Shown here: positions 1 to 7,503 of the stretch, in pieces
Numbering within the stretch: the stretch's first letter is position 1
How the letters are laid out: the number at the start of each line of letters is the position of its first letter
From: an uncultured Collinsella sp.
GTDB taxonomy: Bacteria; Actinomycetota; Coriobacteriia; Coriobacteriales; Coriobacteriaceae
Length of the DNA: 26,294 bases
Assembly (NCBI GenBank): GCA_958437495.1
Contig: CAUBOH010000022.1
Location: forward strand, 1 to 26,294
Direction of reading: 5' to 3'
Notes under the pieces: model-generated
The model's input: only the letters and a program-made list of their open reading frames with translations
Database searches by the model: none
What the model was told of the DNA's origin: nothing
Position numbers and translations under genes: made by a program

Positions 1-52
1 TTCGCGTTTCCTCAGCTCCGCACCCTTGCGGGTTCGAATCCCTCCGCTTGCC
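1..52 (+). tRNA. 3' part of a tRNA (isotype not determined)
   Basis: A tRNA T-arm is visible: stem 28-32, loop TTCGAAT at 33-39, stem 40-44, with one mismatched stem pair. The 3' acceptor strand would be 45-51 and the discriminator base 52. CCA does not appear to be encoded at the expected place. The sequence before the T-arm has no obvious anticodon arm, so it may be a long variable arm, which would suggest Ser, Leu or Sec. The 5' part lies outside the window, so the isotype cannot be read. Confidence 0.5.
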
Positions 53-56
53 CACG

Positions 57-101
57 AAAAAGCGCTCCAGGTTCATAAGAGCCTGGAGCGCTATGTTCTT
101 T
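57..101. terminator. bidirectional intrinsic terminator between two tRNA genes
   Basis: A perfect 11-bp stem (61-71 with 82-92, loop 72-81) lies between the two tRNA genes. On the minus strand it is followed by a run of five T (57-61), which suits termination of the tRNA-Gln transcript. On the plus strand it is followed by a weaker T-rich stretch (93-101) that can end the upstream tRNA transcript. Confidence 0.75.
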
Positions 102-105
102 GGGG

Positions 106-177
106 CTGGGACGGAGGGATTCGAACCCCCAACAGCCGGCACCAAAAACCGGAGTTCTACCGTTGAACTACGTCCCA
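106..177 (-). tRNA. tRNA-Gln (TTG anticodon)
   Basis: Read on the minus strand, the acceptor arms TGGGACG (from 177) and CGTCCCA (to 107) pair perfectly. The D-arm has AGTTCAACGGTAGAACT. The anticodon loop is TTTTGGT with anticodon TTG, between arms CCGGT and GCCGG. The T-arm carries GGTTCGAATCC. The gene is 72 nt, discriminator G, and CCA is not encoded. It reads CAA, and CAG by wobble. Confidence 0.95.
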
Positions 178-215
178 ATGTCTGGCGTTGCTCAAAAGCA
201 ACTCGTCTAGTTTAC

Positions 216-1121
216 CTAATCTGCGAGGGCATCGCAAACGCCATCGAGCAGGCGTACCGCGAGCGTCTGGGCGTCGCTGGCAGTAAAGGTGCCGTTGTAA
301 CGCGTCATGCCGGTGAGTTCGATGCGAATTCGTGCCGGCTTTTGCTGTGCGGCAACATTGGCGGTACGGATGCGCTGGGCCAGGTTGTGGCACTCGGCGA
401 GGGCGATCGTGGCGCGCGGGGCGGCGTCTGCGGGCAATTCGTCGCTTGCGATCTCGAGCACCAGGTCAACGTCGGTCGGGACCTCGGAATCGCAAAGCAT
501 CATGCCGCTGCTGTCGGTCGTCGCCGTGGCGATGTTCCACATGCGCGATGCTACGCTGCGCGCGATAGGGTCCTCGCCGATGACGGCAATCTGGAAACGC
601 TCGAGTACGTTGGCCGCGCGGGCAAAGCCGATGCGAGACTCGGCTTCGGTGACCGAGGGCTTGCCCTCCCACACATGGTGCAGGCGGTTGATGTAGGCGT
701 AGGTGTCCTGGAAGGCCATGCCATCGGCAAACAGGCCGACATTTTCCTGGAACTGCTGCAGGGCGGCCTCGGTATGCGGACCAAAGTAGCCGTCGTCTTC
801 GCCACAGGCAAAGCCCAAAACGTTGAGAGCGCGCTGCAGGGCCTTGACGTCGGCGCCGTGAAAATTGGGCATGCGAAGGTAGAGCGTGCGGTCGCCCAAC
901 TTGTATGAAGCGTCTACAAGGGCGCTCCAGCAGGGGATATCGACAGCATAACCGGCCGCAAGGCCGCTATCGAGTCTAAACGTGCCAACGGCCTGCTCGG
1001 TGGTGGTGCCAAAGCGCTTGTCGGCGACCTCGTCGGCATCGATGGTGTAACCGAGCTGCAGAAGGCGGGACTGAACATCCTCGACGGCTGCTCCCTGCAT
1101 GCCCGTGATAATAGGTTCCAT
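216..1121 (-). CDS. peptidoglycan-binding protein with two PG_binding_1 repeats and a possible degenerate amidase domain
   Basis: A 301-residue protein with no signal peptide, so probably cytoplasmic. Two peptidoglycan-binding repeats are seen: about residues 7-69 (GAAVEDVQSRLLQLGY, then FGTTTEQAVGTF) and 87-144 (GADVKALQRALNVLGF, then YFGPHTEAALQQFQ). The C-terminal part (about 165-301) has the alternating strand and helix look of an N-acetylmuramoyl-L-alanine amidase fold, but I see no clear zinc ligands. Actinobacterial CwlM has two such repeats and an amidase domain and regulates cell-wall synthesis from the cytoplasm; a similar role here is only inference. The start is supported by GAAAGGGG about 8 nt upstream. 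The gene lies 138 nt after the polyprenyl synthase on the same strand. Confidence 0.8.
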   Translation of the reverse strand: MEPIITGMQGAAVEDVQSRLLQLGYTIDADEVADKRFGTTTEQAVGTFRLDSGLAAGYAVDIPCWSALVDASYKLGDRTLYLRMPNFHGADVKALQRALNVLGFACGEDDGYFGPHTEAALQQFQENVGLFADGMAFQDTYAYINRLHHVWEGKPSVTEAESRIGFARAANVLERFQIAVIGEDPIARSVASRMWNIATATTDSSGMMLCDSEVPTDVDLVLEIASDELPADAAPRATIALAECHNLAQRIRTANVAAQQKPARIRIELTGMTRYNGTFTASDAQTLAVRLLDGVCDALAD

Positions 1122-1259
1122 GAACGAACCCCTTTCGGCGTACCATTCGTACTATTTGAGCGTCTGTCGGATAGACAACGCAAAGGGATGCATAAACATG
1201 CACTCAACAGTGTAGCAAGTTGTGCCTAAATACGCTGCTGACAGGTTTTATAACCCCCG

Positions 1260-2285
1260 TTAGTTAAGGCGCTCCACAAAGAAATCTGCCATGGAGAGGA
1301 ACAGCTCGTGTGCGTGCGGATCAAGCTCAACGTTCTCGATGGCCGCTTTGGCCTTAGCGGTCAGGTCGAGCGCATAAGTGTGGGCGTAATCGATGGAGCC
1401 GGTCTCCTGGAAGATCTCCACGGCGCGTGCGAGCTGCGCGGGATCATCGGTGCCCGAGGAAAGAATCGCCTCGACCTCGTCGTGGTGGCGCTCATCAGAG
1501 AGGGCGTGTACGGCGACGAGCGTACGCTTGCCCTCGGTGATGTCGGTACGGAAGTCCTTATTGGCGGCTTCCTTGGTGCCGACCAGGTTGAGCAGGTCGT
1601 CTTGAATCTGAAAGGCAAGGCCCGTGTGCAGGCCAAAGGCGCGCAGCGCTTCGATTTGCTCATCGCTGCCGCCGCCGATAATGGCTCCGGCGGCAAGCGG
1701 CGTGGCTCCGCTGTAAAACGCGGTCTTGTGCGTCGCCATGTCCAGGTAGTCATCAACCGAGATATCAAAGCGCTCGTCACGGACCCAACCCAGGTCGAGC
1801 GCTTGACCCTCGATGGTGCGGACGATCATCTCGGTAAGCTCGTGGAGCACGCGAAGCTTCACGTCTGCCTCGAGCGTGGGATCGTCGAGAACCGTCTTGG
1901 TGACCATGGTGAGCGCCAGGTCGCCACAATTGATGGCAAGGCCCGTGCCCTCGGTAAGGTGCATGCAGGGCTTGCCGCGACGCAGCTGCCCGTTGTCGGC
2001 GATGTCGTCGTGAATCAGCGCGCCCGACTGGAAATGCTCGATAGCTGCCGCGGCGCTGCGGGCGCTCTCAAAGCTACCGCCCACTGCGGTTGCGGCGAGC
2101 ATGCAGATAAGCGGGCGATGGCGCTTGCCGGCGTTGGCCGTAAAAGCCGAGAGCGGCGCGTACAGGTAACGCTCGATATCGGCAGAGGTTGCCTGTCCGT
2201 CAAAGAACGTGGCCAGATAGTCGTTGATCTGGTCAAAGTGCTGGGCTAAAAAGCTGGTAAACGGACTGGACACGGGTTCTCGCAT
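1260..2285 (-). CDS. polyprenyl (isoprenoid) diphosphate synthase
   Basis: A 341-residue trans-prenyltransferase of the IspA/IspB/GGPP synthase family, which condenses isopentenyl diphosphate onto an allylic diphosphate in the cytoplasm. The first aspartate-rich motif is IHDDIADNG (DDxxD at residues 93-97) followed by LRRGKP (102-106). The second is FQIQDDLLN (229-233), with Asn where Asp is usual. GKRHRP (53-58) is the usual IPP-binding segment. Product chain length cannot be told from sequence alone: it may make farnesyl or geranylgeranyl diphosphate, or a longer quinone or lipid-carrier tail. The ribosome-binding site before ATG 2285 is weak (AAGAAAG, very close). The gene sits 113 nt downstream of the PTS fusion stop, and I see no clear terminator between them. 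Confidence 0.88.
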   Translation of the reverse strand: MREPVSSPFTSFLAQHFDQINDYLATFFDGQATSADIERYLYAPLSAFTANAGKRHRPLICMLAATAVGGSFESARSAAAAIEHFQSGALIHDDIADNGQLRRGKPCMHLTEGTGLAINCGDLALTMVTKTVLDDPTLEADVKLRVLHELTEMIVRTIEGQALDLGWVRDERFDISVDDYLDMATHKTAFYSGATPLAAGAIIGGGSDEQIEALRAFGLHTGLAFQIQDDLLNLVGTKEAANKDFRTDITEGKRTLVAVHALSDERHHDEVEAILSSGTDDPAQLARAVEIFQETGSIDYAHTYALDLTAKAKAAIENVELDPHAHELFLSMADFFVERLN

Positions 2286-2398
2286 TCTTTCTTAGGTTGC
2301 ATCGTTGCGGTGTGCAGATACCATATTGCCACATTGGAGTTGCCGGCGCGTCTGTTTTGGCGATTTGGGGAAACGGGACGCGTGCGCGTGCCGGCTGC

Positions 2399-4849
2399 TT
2401 ATATAAGCCTAAAGTGCTCGAGCGCCTTGACGACGCCATCTTTGTCGACCGAATCGGTGATGTAGTCCGCGCGCTTTTTGAGATAGTCCGGTGCATTGCC
2501 CATGGCGATGCCGACGTCGACGGCGTTCATCAGCGAGATGTCATTGCTGGCATCACCGATACCATACACCGTTCCATGGTTGGGGTCGAGAGCGTCGAGT
2601 ACGGACTGGATGCCCTCGCGCTTGGTACATTCGCGAGGCGAAATCTCGGTCACTTTGAGCTCGAGCTCGTTAAAGCAGAGCAGAGGCTCAAACGCTTGAT
2701 CCTGAGCGATGCAGTTGGCAAGCGACGTGGACATTAAGATCTTATAGGCGCTGTAATGTTGCAGTTGCGTAATTGCATCGCCCACGGTGCGGGCGTATCC
2801 GGGGGCGTCGGGTGCATCAGCACTCATGCGAACGACGCCATTGAGTCCCTCAAAACGAATCACTTCGTCCGATTGCTCAAGAATGGGAGCAAGGCGCTGC
2901 AGCATGCCGGGTGTCATCGCCAAATCGCGGATCACGTGTCCCTCAAGCTCGACATAGCCACCCGCGAGGCAGACGATGCCGGTCCAGGGCAGCTCGAGCA
3001 GCTTTGGATGGATGCAGCTCAGCGTGCGCCCCGTGCAGATAAACGCCATATTGCCCTTGGCAACAAAATCACGGATGGCTTGCGAGACCGCTTCATTGGG
3101 ATAGGGGGAGAGGTCTCGCTCATCCTCGGGGAGCTCTTGGGCGAGTTTGGGATCTTGCCAGGCGAGCGTGCCGTCGATGTCGAAGAAGCAGATGTCGCCG
3201 TTCTTTTTTGCGATTCCAGCGGTGGGGGAGGGTGGGGTGGTGGGGACAAAGCCCGGTTCGAGCCCCATGATTCGATCAAAGTGTTCTTTGATACGGGGAA
3301 CGGAGATGCCAATGATTACCTGAGCCGTTTTGCCGGTGACGATGAGGCCCCTGGCGCCCGCCGCGACGAAGGCTGTGTTGTCTGCGACAACGGAAGGGTC
3401 TGCGACCTCGACGCGCAGGCGCGTGGCGCAGTTGGTTGCGCCCACGATATTGCCAACGCCACCTAAAAGCTGAATTACCCGCTCAGCGAGGACGTGATCT
3501 TGATCGGATCGAATACTGACCTCGTCATTGGGAGATTGCTCTTTGGCAAAGCCGCTTCCCGTTAAACGATCGATTGCCGCGCGATTGGAGACATGATCCT
3601 CGCGGCCCGGCGTCTTAAGGTCATAGACCAAGATGAGTGCTCGAAAACTAACAAAAAAGATGAGGCTAAAGGCAAGACCGATACCGAGCGCCAAAAGGTA
3701 GGTGCCGGCATGCATTCGCATGAGCGGGATGAAGTTGAAGGCCGTCATTTCCATGAGACCGCCCGAGAAGATGCCGACGATGCCAAAGAAGTTCATGGTC
3801 ATGGCAAGGCAGGAGGATAGGACGGCGTAGAGCAAAAAGAGTCCAGGATAGGTGAACATAAAGAGAAACTCGAGCGGCTCGGTGACACCGCAGACCACCG
3901 AGGCGACGATGGCGGGCAAAAGGATGACCTTAAGGCCGGCGCGGCGTTCGGGTTTGGCGGTGAAATAGAATGCTGCCGCGATGGCGGGAAGGCCAAAGAG
4001 CTTGCCCCAGCCGGTGGCGGTAAAACCTGCCCAGGGCGCAAGTTCATTTAAAGGGCGCGTGCTATGGGAGAGAATGGGGAGCAGGTTGGTCCACGTGGCG
4101 TAAATACCGTCATGAATGACCAGATTGTCGTAATAGATGGGCATATAGAGCAGGTGGTGCAGCCCCATGGGCTCGAGTGCTCGCTCCAAAAACACAAAGA
4201 TGCCCACGCCGAGGGGGCCGACGCCCGCAAGTGCGTGGCGCAGCGTTTCGGTCACGGCGTATACGAAGGGCACGATGGCGGCCGAGATGGCGGCAAGGGC
4301 AAACACAGCAAAAAAGCTGATGAGGTAGACCAGCGAGGAACCCGAGAAGGTGCCGAGCCAATCGGGAACCTTGGCATCGTAGAAGCGGTCATGGATGGCG
4401 ACGACGGTTGCCGATACCGCCAGCGGGCCGATAATGCCGGTGTCGAGCGTCTTGATGCCGTCGATGACGGTGATACCGCTGGCGGGGGTCAAAGATGATG
4501 GGTACTTAAGCCCAAGGTTGTCTCCGCTCAGCTTAATGATCTCGCTCAAAAAGAAGCAATAGGCAAAATAGGCCACGAGCGCCTCGAGGCAGCAGCGTGC
4601 CGGTTGCTTTTGGGCAAGACCGATAGGCAGCGCTACGGCAAAAAGGAGCGGGAGACGTTTAAAGACCGTCCACGAGCCGCGCTGGATGATGGTCCAGAAA
4701 ACGTACCAAGGGGTTCCGTATACGGCGAGGTCACCGACGATGTCTACGGTCGTGGCGAGGGCGGAGATGCCGACCATGAGGCCTGATATAGAAAACAACA
4801 TGGCGGGCGCGAACATGGCTCCGCCAAAACGTTGGATTTTCTGCAGCAT
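2399..4849 (-). CDS. PTS EIIC-EIIB (glucose/alpha-glucoside family) fused to a Cof-type HAD phosphatase
   Basis: An 816-residue three-part protein. Residues about 5-430 form a hydrophobic EIIC sugar channel with EPMGLHHLLYMP and VTEPLEFLFMF, as in MalX/GlvC-type permeases. Residues about 455-530 form EIIB with the phospho-cysteine in ATNCATRLRV (C474). Residues about 550-816 form a HAD domain with FFDIDGTL (D557, D559), FICTGR, a lysine in ECTKREG, and GIGDASNDISLMN (D770 region), so all four catalytic motifs are intact. There is no EIIA domain, so phosphate must come from a separate EIIA. I chose ATG 4849 over an in-frame ATG at 4885 because GGAAGG lies 6 nt upstream and the EIIC homology begins there. 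The substrate is unproven; an alpha-glucoside such as maltose or trehalose is my inference from the EIIC type and the divergent TreR-like regulator. Confidence 0.87.
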   Translation of the reverse strand: MLQKIQRFGGAMFAPAMLFSISGLMVGISALATTVDIVGDLAVYGTPWYVFWTIIQRGSWTVFKRLPLLFAVALPIGLAQKQPARCCLEALVAYFAYCFFLSEIIKLSGDNLGLKYPSSLTPASGITVIDGIKTLDTGIIGPLAVSATVVAIHDRFYDAKVPDWLGTFSGSSLVYLISFFAVFALAAISAAIVPFVYAVTETLRHALAGVGPLGVGIFVFLERALEPMGLHHLLYMPIYYDNLVIHDGIYATWTNLLPILSHSTRPLNELAPWAGFTATGWGKLFGLPAIAAAFYFTAKPERRAGLKVILLPAIVASVVCGVTEPLEFLFMFTYPGLFLLYAVLSSCLAMTMNFFGIVGIFSGGLMEMTAFNFIPLMRMHAGTYLLALGIGLAFSLIFFVSFRALILVYDLKTPGREDHVSNRAAIDRLTGSGFAKEQSPNDEVSIRSDQDHVLAERVIQLLGGVGNIVGATNCATRLRVEVADPSVVADNTAFVAAGARGLIVTGKTAQVIIGISVPRIKEHFDRIMGLEPGFVPTTPPSPTAGIAKKNGDICFFDIDGTLAWQDPKLAQELPEDERDLSPYPNEAVSQAIRDFVAKGNMAFICTGRTLSCIHPKLLELPWTGIVCLAGGYVELEGHVIRDLAMTPGMLQRLAPILEQSDEVIRFEGLNGVVRMSADAPDAPGYARTVGDAITQLQHYSAYKILMSTSLANCIAQDQAFEPLLCFNELELKVTEISPRECTKREGIQSVLDALDPNHGTVYGIGDASNDISLMNAVDVGIAMGNAPDYLKKRADYITDSVDKDGVVKALEHFRLI

Positions 4850-4888
4850 AATATGCCTTCCGGATGCAACATGCTGTGCGAGCAAGAA

Positions 4889-4898
4889 CGTTTAAACA
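4889..4898. promoter_or_regulatory. GTTTAAAC palindrome, candidate GntR operator at the PTS promoter
   Basis: The core GTTTAAAC is a perfect 8-bp palindrome in the context ACGTTTAAACAA. It lies 40 nt before the PTS fusion start and just downstream of a candidate minus-strand -10 (TACAAT, 4913-4908), where a bound repressor would block transcription. Four related sites occur near other sugar genes in the window. Confidence 0.5.
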
Positions 4899-4907
4899 AT
4901 GAACTCA

Positions 4908-4913
4908 TTGTAG
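4908..4913 (-). promoter_or_regulatory. candidate -10 box of the PTS fusion gene
   Basis: TACAAT on the minus strand, about 59 nt before the ATG. I see no good -35 at the usual distance, so this is a weak call supported mainly by the adjacent palindrome. Confidence 0.35.
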
Positions 4914-5010
4914 AGGACTGGCTGCTTGCCGCATTGACGGTTTTGATTCGGTCCGAGTTGGGTTTCGGGGGAACCGTCGACGGTAAATAATCCGTGCTTT
5001 ACCGATAATC

Positions 5011-5020
5011 GGTTTAAACA
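5011..5020. promoter_or_regulatory. GTTTAAAC palindrome, candidate GntR operator upstream of the TreR-like gene
   Basis: The site reads GGTTTAAACA and lies 54 nt before the regulator ATG. With the site at 4889 it brackets the divergent intergenic region, a common layout for autoregulation. Confidence 0.5.
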
Positions 5021-5073
5021 ACCCAAAGAAATGCTATCGTGCCTAGCCATACATATTCATTAGAGGTGAAGTC

Positions 5074-5793
5074 ATGCCAAAAGCGATATACGAAGGAATC
5101 TACCGAGAAATACGCTCGCGCATCATTAATGGGACCTATGCGTTTCAGGAGATGCTGCCAACCGAAGCTGAGTTGACCGCGGAGTTCGGATGTACTCGCA
5201 ATACCGTCCGTCGCGCCTTGGGTATGCTGGCCGACGGGATGTTTGTGCAGCCCATACACGGCAAGGGCGTGCGCGTTATTTGGCTTAAGGGCGAAACCGA
5301 CATGCTGGGCGCACTCGAAGAGGTTGAGTCGTTTGGCGAGTTCGCAAAACGCAACAATGCCGTTGCATCGACCGAGGTCAAGTCTTTTGAACATTTGATT
5401 TGCACTGAGCAACTTTCTCGTCGCCTGGGCTTTAAGGTGGGCGAGGAGCTGATTCGTGTAGTGCGTGTCCGAAGCCTCAACGGCAGCGCTCGCCAGGTGG
5501 ACCATGGCTACTTTTTGGAGTCGATCGCCAAGGGTCTGACGCCCGAGATCGCCGAGAAGTCTATCTACGACTATCTGGAGCACAAACGCGGCGTCAAGGT
5601 GATGGCGAGCCGCCGTACGGTGAGCGTCGAGCTTGCCAACGATGAGGACTGCAGCTACTTGGACCTTGGCAAGTACAACTGTGTCGCCGTCATGGAGAGC
5701 CAGTCGTACACCTCGGACGGCATCTTGTTCGAGGTCACGCATGCCCGCACGCATCCCGAGATCTTCCACTACCGCGTCAACTCCAAGCGATAG
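5074..5793 (+). CDS. GntR-family transcriptional regulator with UTRA domain, TreR-like
   Basis: A 239-residue repressor-type regulator. The N-terminal winged helix (residues 1-70) has LPTEAELTAEFGCTRNTVRRAL and the wing IHGKGVRV. The UTRA effector domain follows (about 90-235). From memory it matches the trehalose repressor TreR along its length, including VDHGYF, LTPEIAEKSIYDYLE and the LDLGKYN region. TreR senses a sugar phosphate, so its partner here is probably the divergently transcribed PTS fusion. The start has a good ribosome-binding site (AGAGGTGAA, 3 nt before ATG). The true effector is unknown. Confidence 0.88.
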   Translation: MPKAIYEGIYREIRSRIINGTYAFQEMLPTEAELTAEFGCTRNTVRRALGMLADGMFVQPIHGKGVRVIWLKGETDMLGALEEVESFGEFAKRNNAVASTEVKSFEHLICTEQLSRRLGFKVGEELIRVVRVRSLNGSARQVDHGYFLESIAKGLTPEIAEKSIYDYLEHKRGVKVMASRRTVSVELANDEDCSYLDLGKYNCVAVMESQSYTSDGILFEVTHARTHPEIFHYRVNSKR

Positions 5794-5831
5794 CCGGCTA
5801 GCTCGCAGCCTGACGAGACTCATGCCCTCAA

Positions 5832-5892
5832 AGAGAAAACGCCCGGTCAAACCGACGATGCATCGGCTTGACCGGGCGTTTTCTCTGTATTT
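5832..5892 (+). terminator. intrinsic terminator after the TreR-like regulator
   Basis: A 19-bp perfect stem (5832-5850 with 5869-5887) containing CGCCCGGTC, ending in GCGTTTTCTCTGTATTT. It begins 38 nt after the stop codon. The left arm has AAAAC, so it may also act on the minus strand. Confidence 0.85.
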
Positions 5893-5904
5893 GATAACAA
5901 ATAA

Positions 5905-5916
5905 TTGTTTATACAA
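5905..5916. promoter_or_regulatory. TTGTTTATACAA, candidate GntR operator upstream of the ABC operon
   Basis: A near-palindrome intermediate between TTGTTTAAACAA and TTGTATATACAA. As I recall, the latter is the form bound by Bacillus TreR. It lies in the region upstream of the ABC operon, with a second site at 5980-5991. Confidence 0.45.
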
Positions 5917-5979
5917 AACTTGTCAAGTATCAAGTTGAAATTACCGTTCACCGAAGGTTTTCTACCGCTCTAGTAATAC

Positions 5980-5991
5980 TTGTTCAAACAA
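5980..5991. promoter_or_regulatory. TTGTTCAAACAA, candidate GntR operator at the ABC operon promoter
   Basis: A 12-bp near-palindrome directly after TAATAC (5974-5979), which could be a -10 box; no good -35 was found. A bound regulator here would overlap the transcription start. The 5' leader that follows also has a 7-bp hairpin (6058-6064 with 6070-6076) just before the ribosome-binding site. Confidence 0.45.
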
Positions 5992-6099
5992 CTAGCCAAA
6001 TAGCGTATTGTGCAAATTAGCAAAAGGGGCCAAGTCCCCAAGCCAATCTCCGAAGGCGGCGGCAAAGGGTGCCGCCACGGTGTGAAAGGGTGGATTGTA

Positions 6100-7416
6100 A
6101 TGAAGAACGAAATGAGCAGAAGGCAGTTCCTGGGCTTTGCTGGTTCCGCGGCTGCGGTTCTTGGTCTGGGTCTCGTGGGCTGTGGTGGTTCTGCCGGCTC
6201 CGGCTCCTCTGCTTCTGGTGACGCTGCCGAGGTCTACTTCCTCCAATTCAAGCCTGAGGTCGACAAGGAGTGGAAGGAGATCGCCAAGGCCTATAAGAAG
6301 GAGAAGGGCGTCGAGGTCAAGATCGTGACCGCTGCCTCCAACACCTACGAGGAGAAGCTCAAGTCCGAGATGTCCAAGAGCTCCGCTCCGACCCTGTTCC
6401 AGGTCAACGGCCCCACCGGTCTTAAGAACTGGAAGGATTACTGCGCCGACCTGTCCGATACCAAGCTCCGCGGCGAGCTCATTGACGACTCCCTGGCTCT
6501 GCAGTCCGATGGCAAGGATCTGGGTATCGACTGGGTCCAGGAGAGCTACGGCATCATCTACAACAAGCAGCTGCTCGAGAAGGCTGGCTACAAGGCCGAG
6601 GACATCAACTCCTTCGACAAGCTGAAGGCTTGTGCCGACGACATCCAGGCCCGCAAGGACGAGCTTGGTGTTGAGGGTGCCTTTACTTCCGCCGGCATGG
6701 ACGACTCCTCCAGCTGGCGCTACACCACCCACCTCGCCAACCTCCCGCTCTACTACGAGTTCGAGAAGGAGCACAACCAGGAGGACGACGAGATCAAGGG
6801 CGAGTATCTCGACAACTTCAAGCAGATTTTCGACCTGTACATCACCGACTCCACCTGCGATCCTTCGCAGCTTGCCTCCAAGACCGGCGACGACGCCACC
6901 AACGAGTTCGCAACCGGCAAGGCCGTCTTCTATCAGAACGGCTCTTGGGCCTATGCCGACCTCACCAAGGCCGGTATGACCGATGACCAGCTCGGCATGC
7001 TGCCGATCTACATCGGCGTCGACGGCGAGGAGAACCAGGGACTGTGCTCCGGCGGCGAGAACTACTGGTGCGTCAGCTCCCAGGCTTCCGAGGATGCCCA
7101 GAAGGCCACCGAGGACTTCATGTATTGGTGCGTCACTTCTGACACCGCCACCAGCATCATCGCTGACAAGATGGGTCTGACCGCCCCGTTCAAGAGCGCT
7201 AAGGAGACCACCAACGTCTTCTCTCAGCAGGCCGTTGCCATGGCCAAGGACGGCAAGAAGACCGTCGCTTGGGACTTCGTCTACATCCCCTCTGAGGAGT
7301 GGAAGAAGAACCTCAAGCAGGCTCTGATCGCCTATGCTGCCGACAACAGCAAGTGGGATGGCGTCAAGAACGCCTTCGTCGATGGCTGGAAGACCGAGAA
7401 GGCTGCTTCCGAGTAA
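6100..7416 (+). CDS. sugar ABC transporter substrate-binding lipoprotein (family 1)
   Basis: A 438-residue extracellular solute-binding protein. The signal peptide has SRRQFLGFAG (twin-arginine-like, residues 6-15), a hydrophobic stretch and the lipobox LVGC, with C28 as lipidated residue, so it should be anchored outside the membrane. The mature part has the family-1 pattern, with YNKQLLEKAGY and later NGSWAYADL. I chose ATG 6100 because GTGAAAGGG lies just upstream and the signal peptide begins there; an in-frame start at 6010 would put 30 odd residues before it. It is first in a four-gene operon and uses a narrow set of preferred codons, as in highly expressed genes. The ligand is probably an oligosaccharide, possibly maltodextrin given malQ and glgP nearby; this is inference. 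Confidence 0.93.
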   Translation: MKNEMSRRQFLGFAGSAAAVLGLGLVGCGGSAGSGSSASGDAAEVYFLQFKPEVDKEWKEIAKAYKKEKGVEVKIVTAASNTYEEKLKSEMSKSSAPTLFQVNGPTGLKNWKDYCADLSDTKLRGELIDDSLALQSDGKDLGIDWVQESYGIIYNKQLLEKAGYKAEDINSFDKLKACADDIQARKDELGVEGAFTSAGMDDSSSWRYTTHLANLPLYYEFEKEHNQEDDEIKGEYLDNFKQIFDLYITDSTCDPSQLASKTGDDATNEFATGKAVFYQNGSWAYADLTKAGMTDDQLGMLPIYIGVDGEENQGLCSGGENYWCVSSQASEDAQKATEDFMYWCVTSDTATSIIADKMGLTAPFKSAKETTNVFSQQAVAMAKDGKKTVAWDFVYIPSEEWKKNLKQALIAYAADNSKWDGVKNAFVDGWKTEKAASE

Positions 7417-7447
7417 GCAGTTGCTGCCCAAGCTATCTGATTAGCGA

Positions 7448-7483
7448 CAGGGGGCGGGCAGACGTTGGTTTGCCCGCCCCCTG
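7448..7483 (+). other. intercistronic hairpin after the binding-protein gene
   Basis: A perfect 13-bp GC-rich stem (7448-7460 with 7471-7483, 10-nt loop) lies in the gap between the binding protein and the first permease. No T run follows. Such hairpins often protect the upstream message from 3' exonucleases, giving more binding protein than permease. Confidence 0.7.
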
Positions 7484-7503
7484 CATATTGAAAGGACCCT
7501 TTT

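Noticed and set aside
48..908. 286-residue plus-strand open frame
   Set aside because: It runs antisense through the tRNA-Gln gene and the peptidoglycan-binding gene.
5992..7431. 479-residue minus-strand open frame
   Set aside because: It is antisense to the binding-protein gene; Leu/Val/Gly-rich sequence reflects reversed codons.
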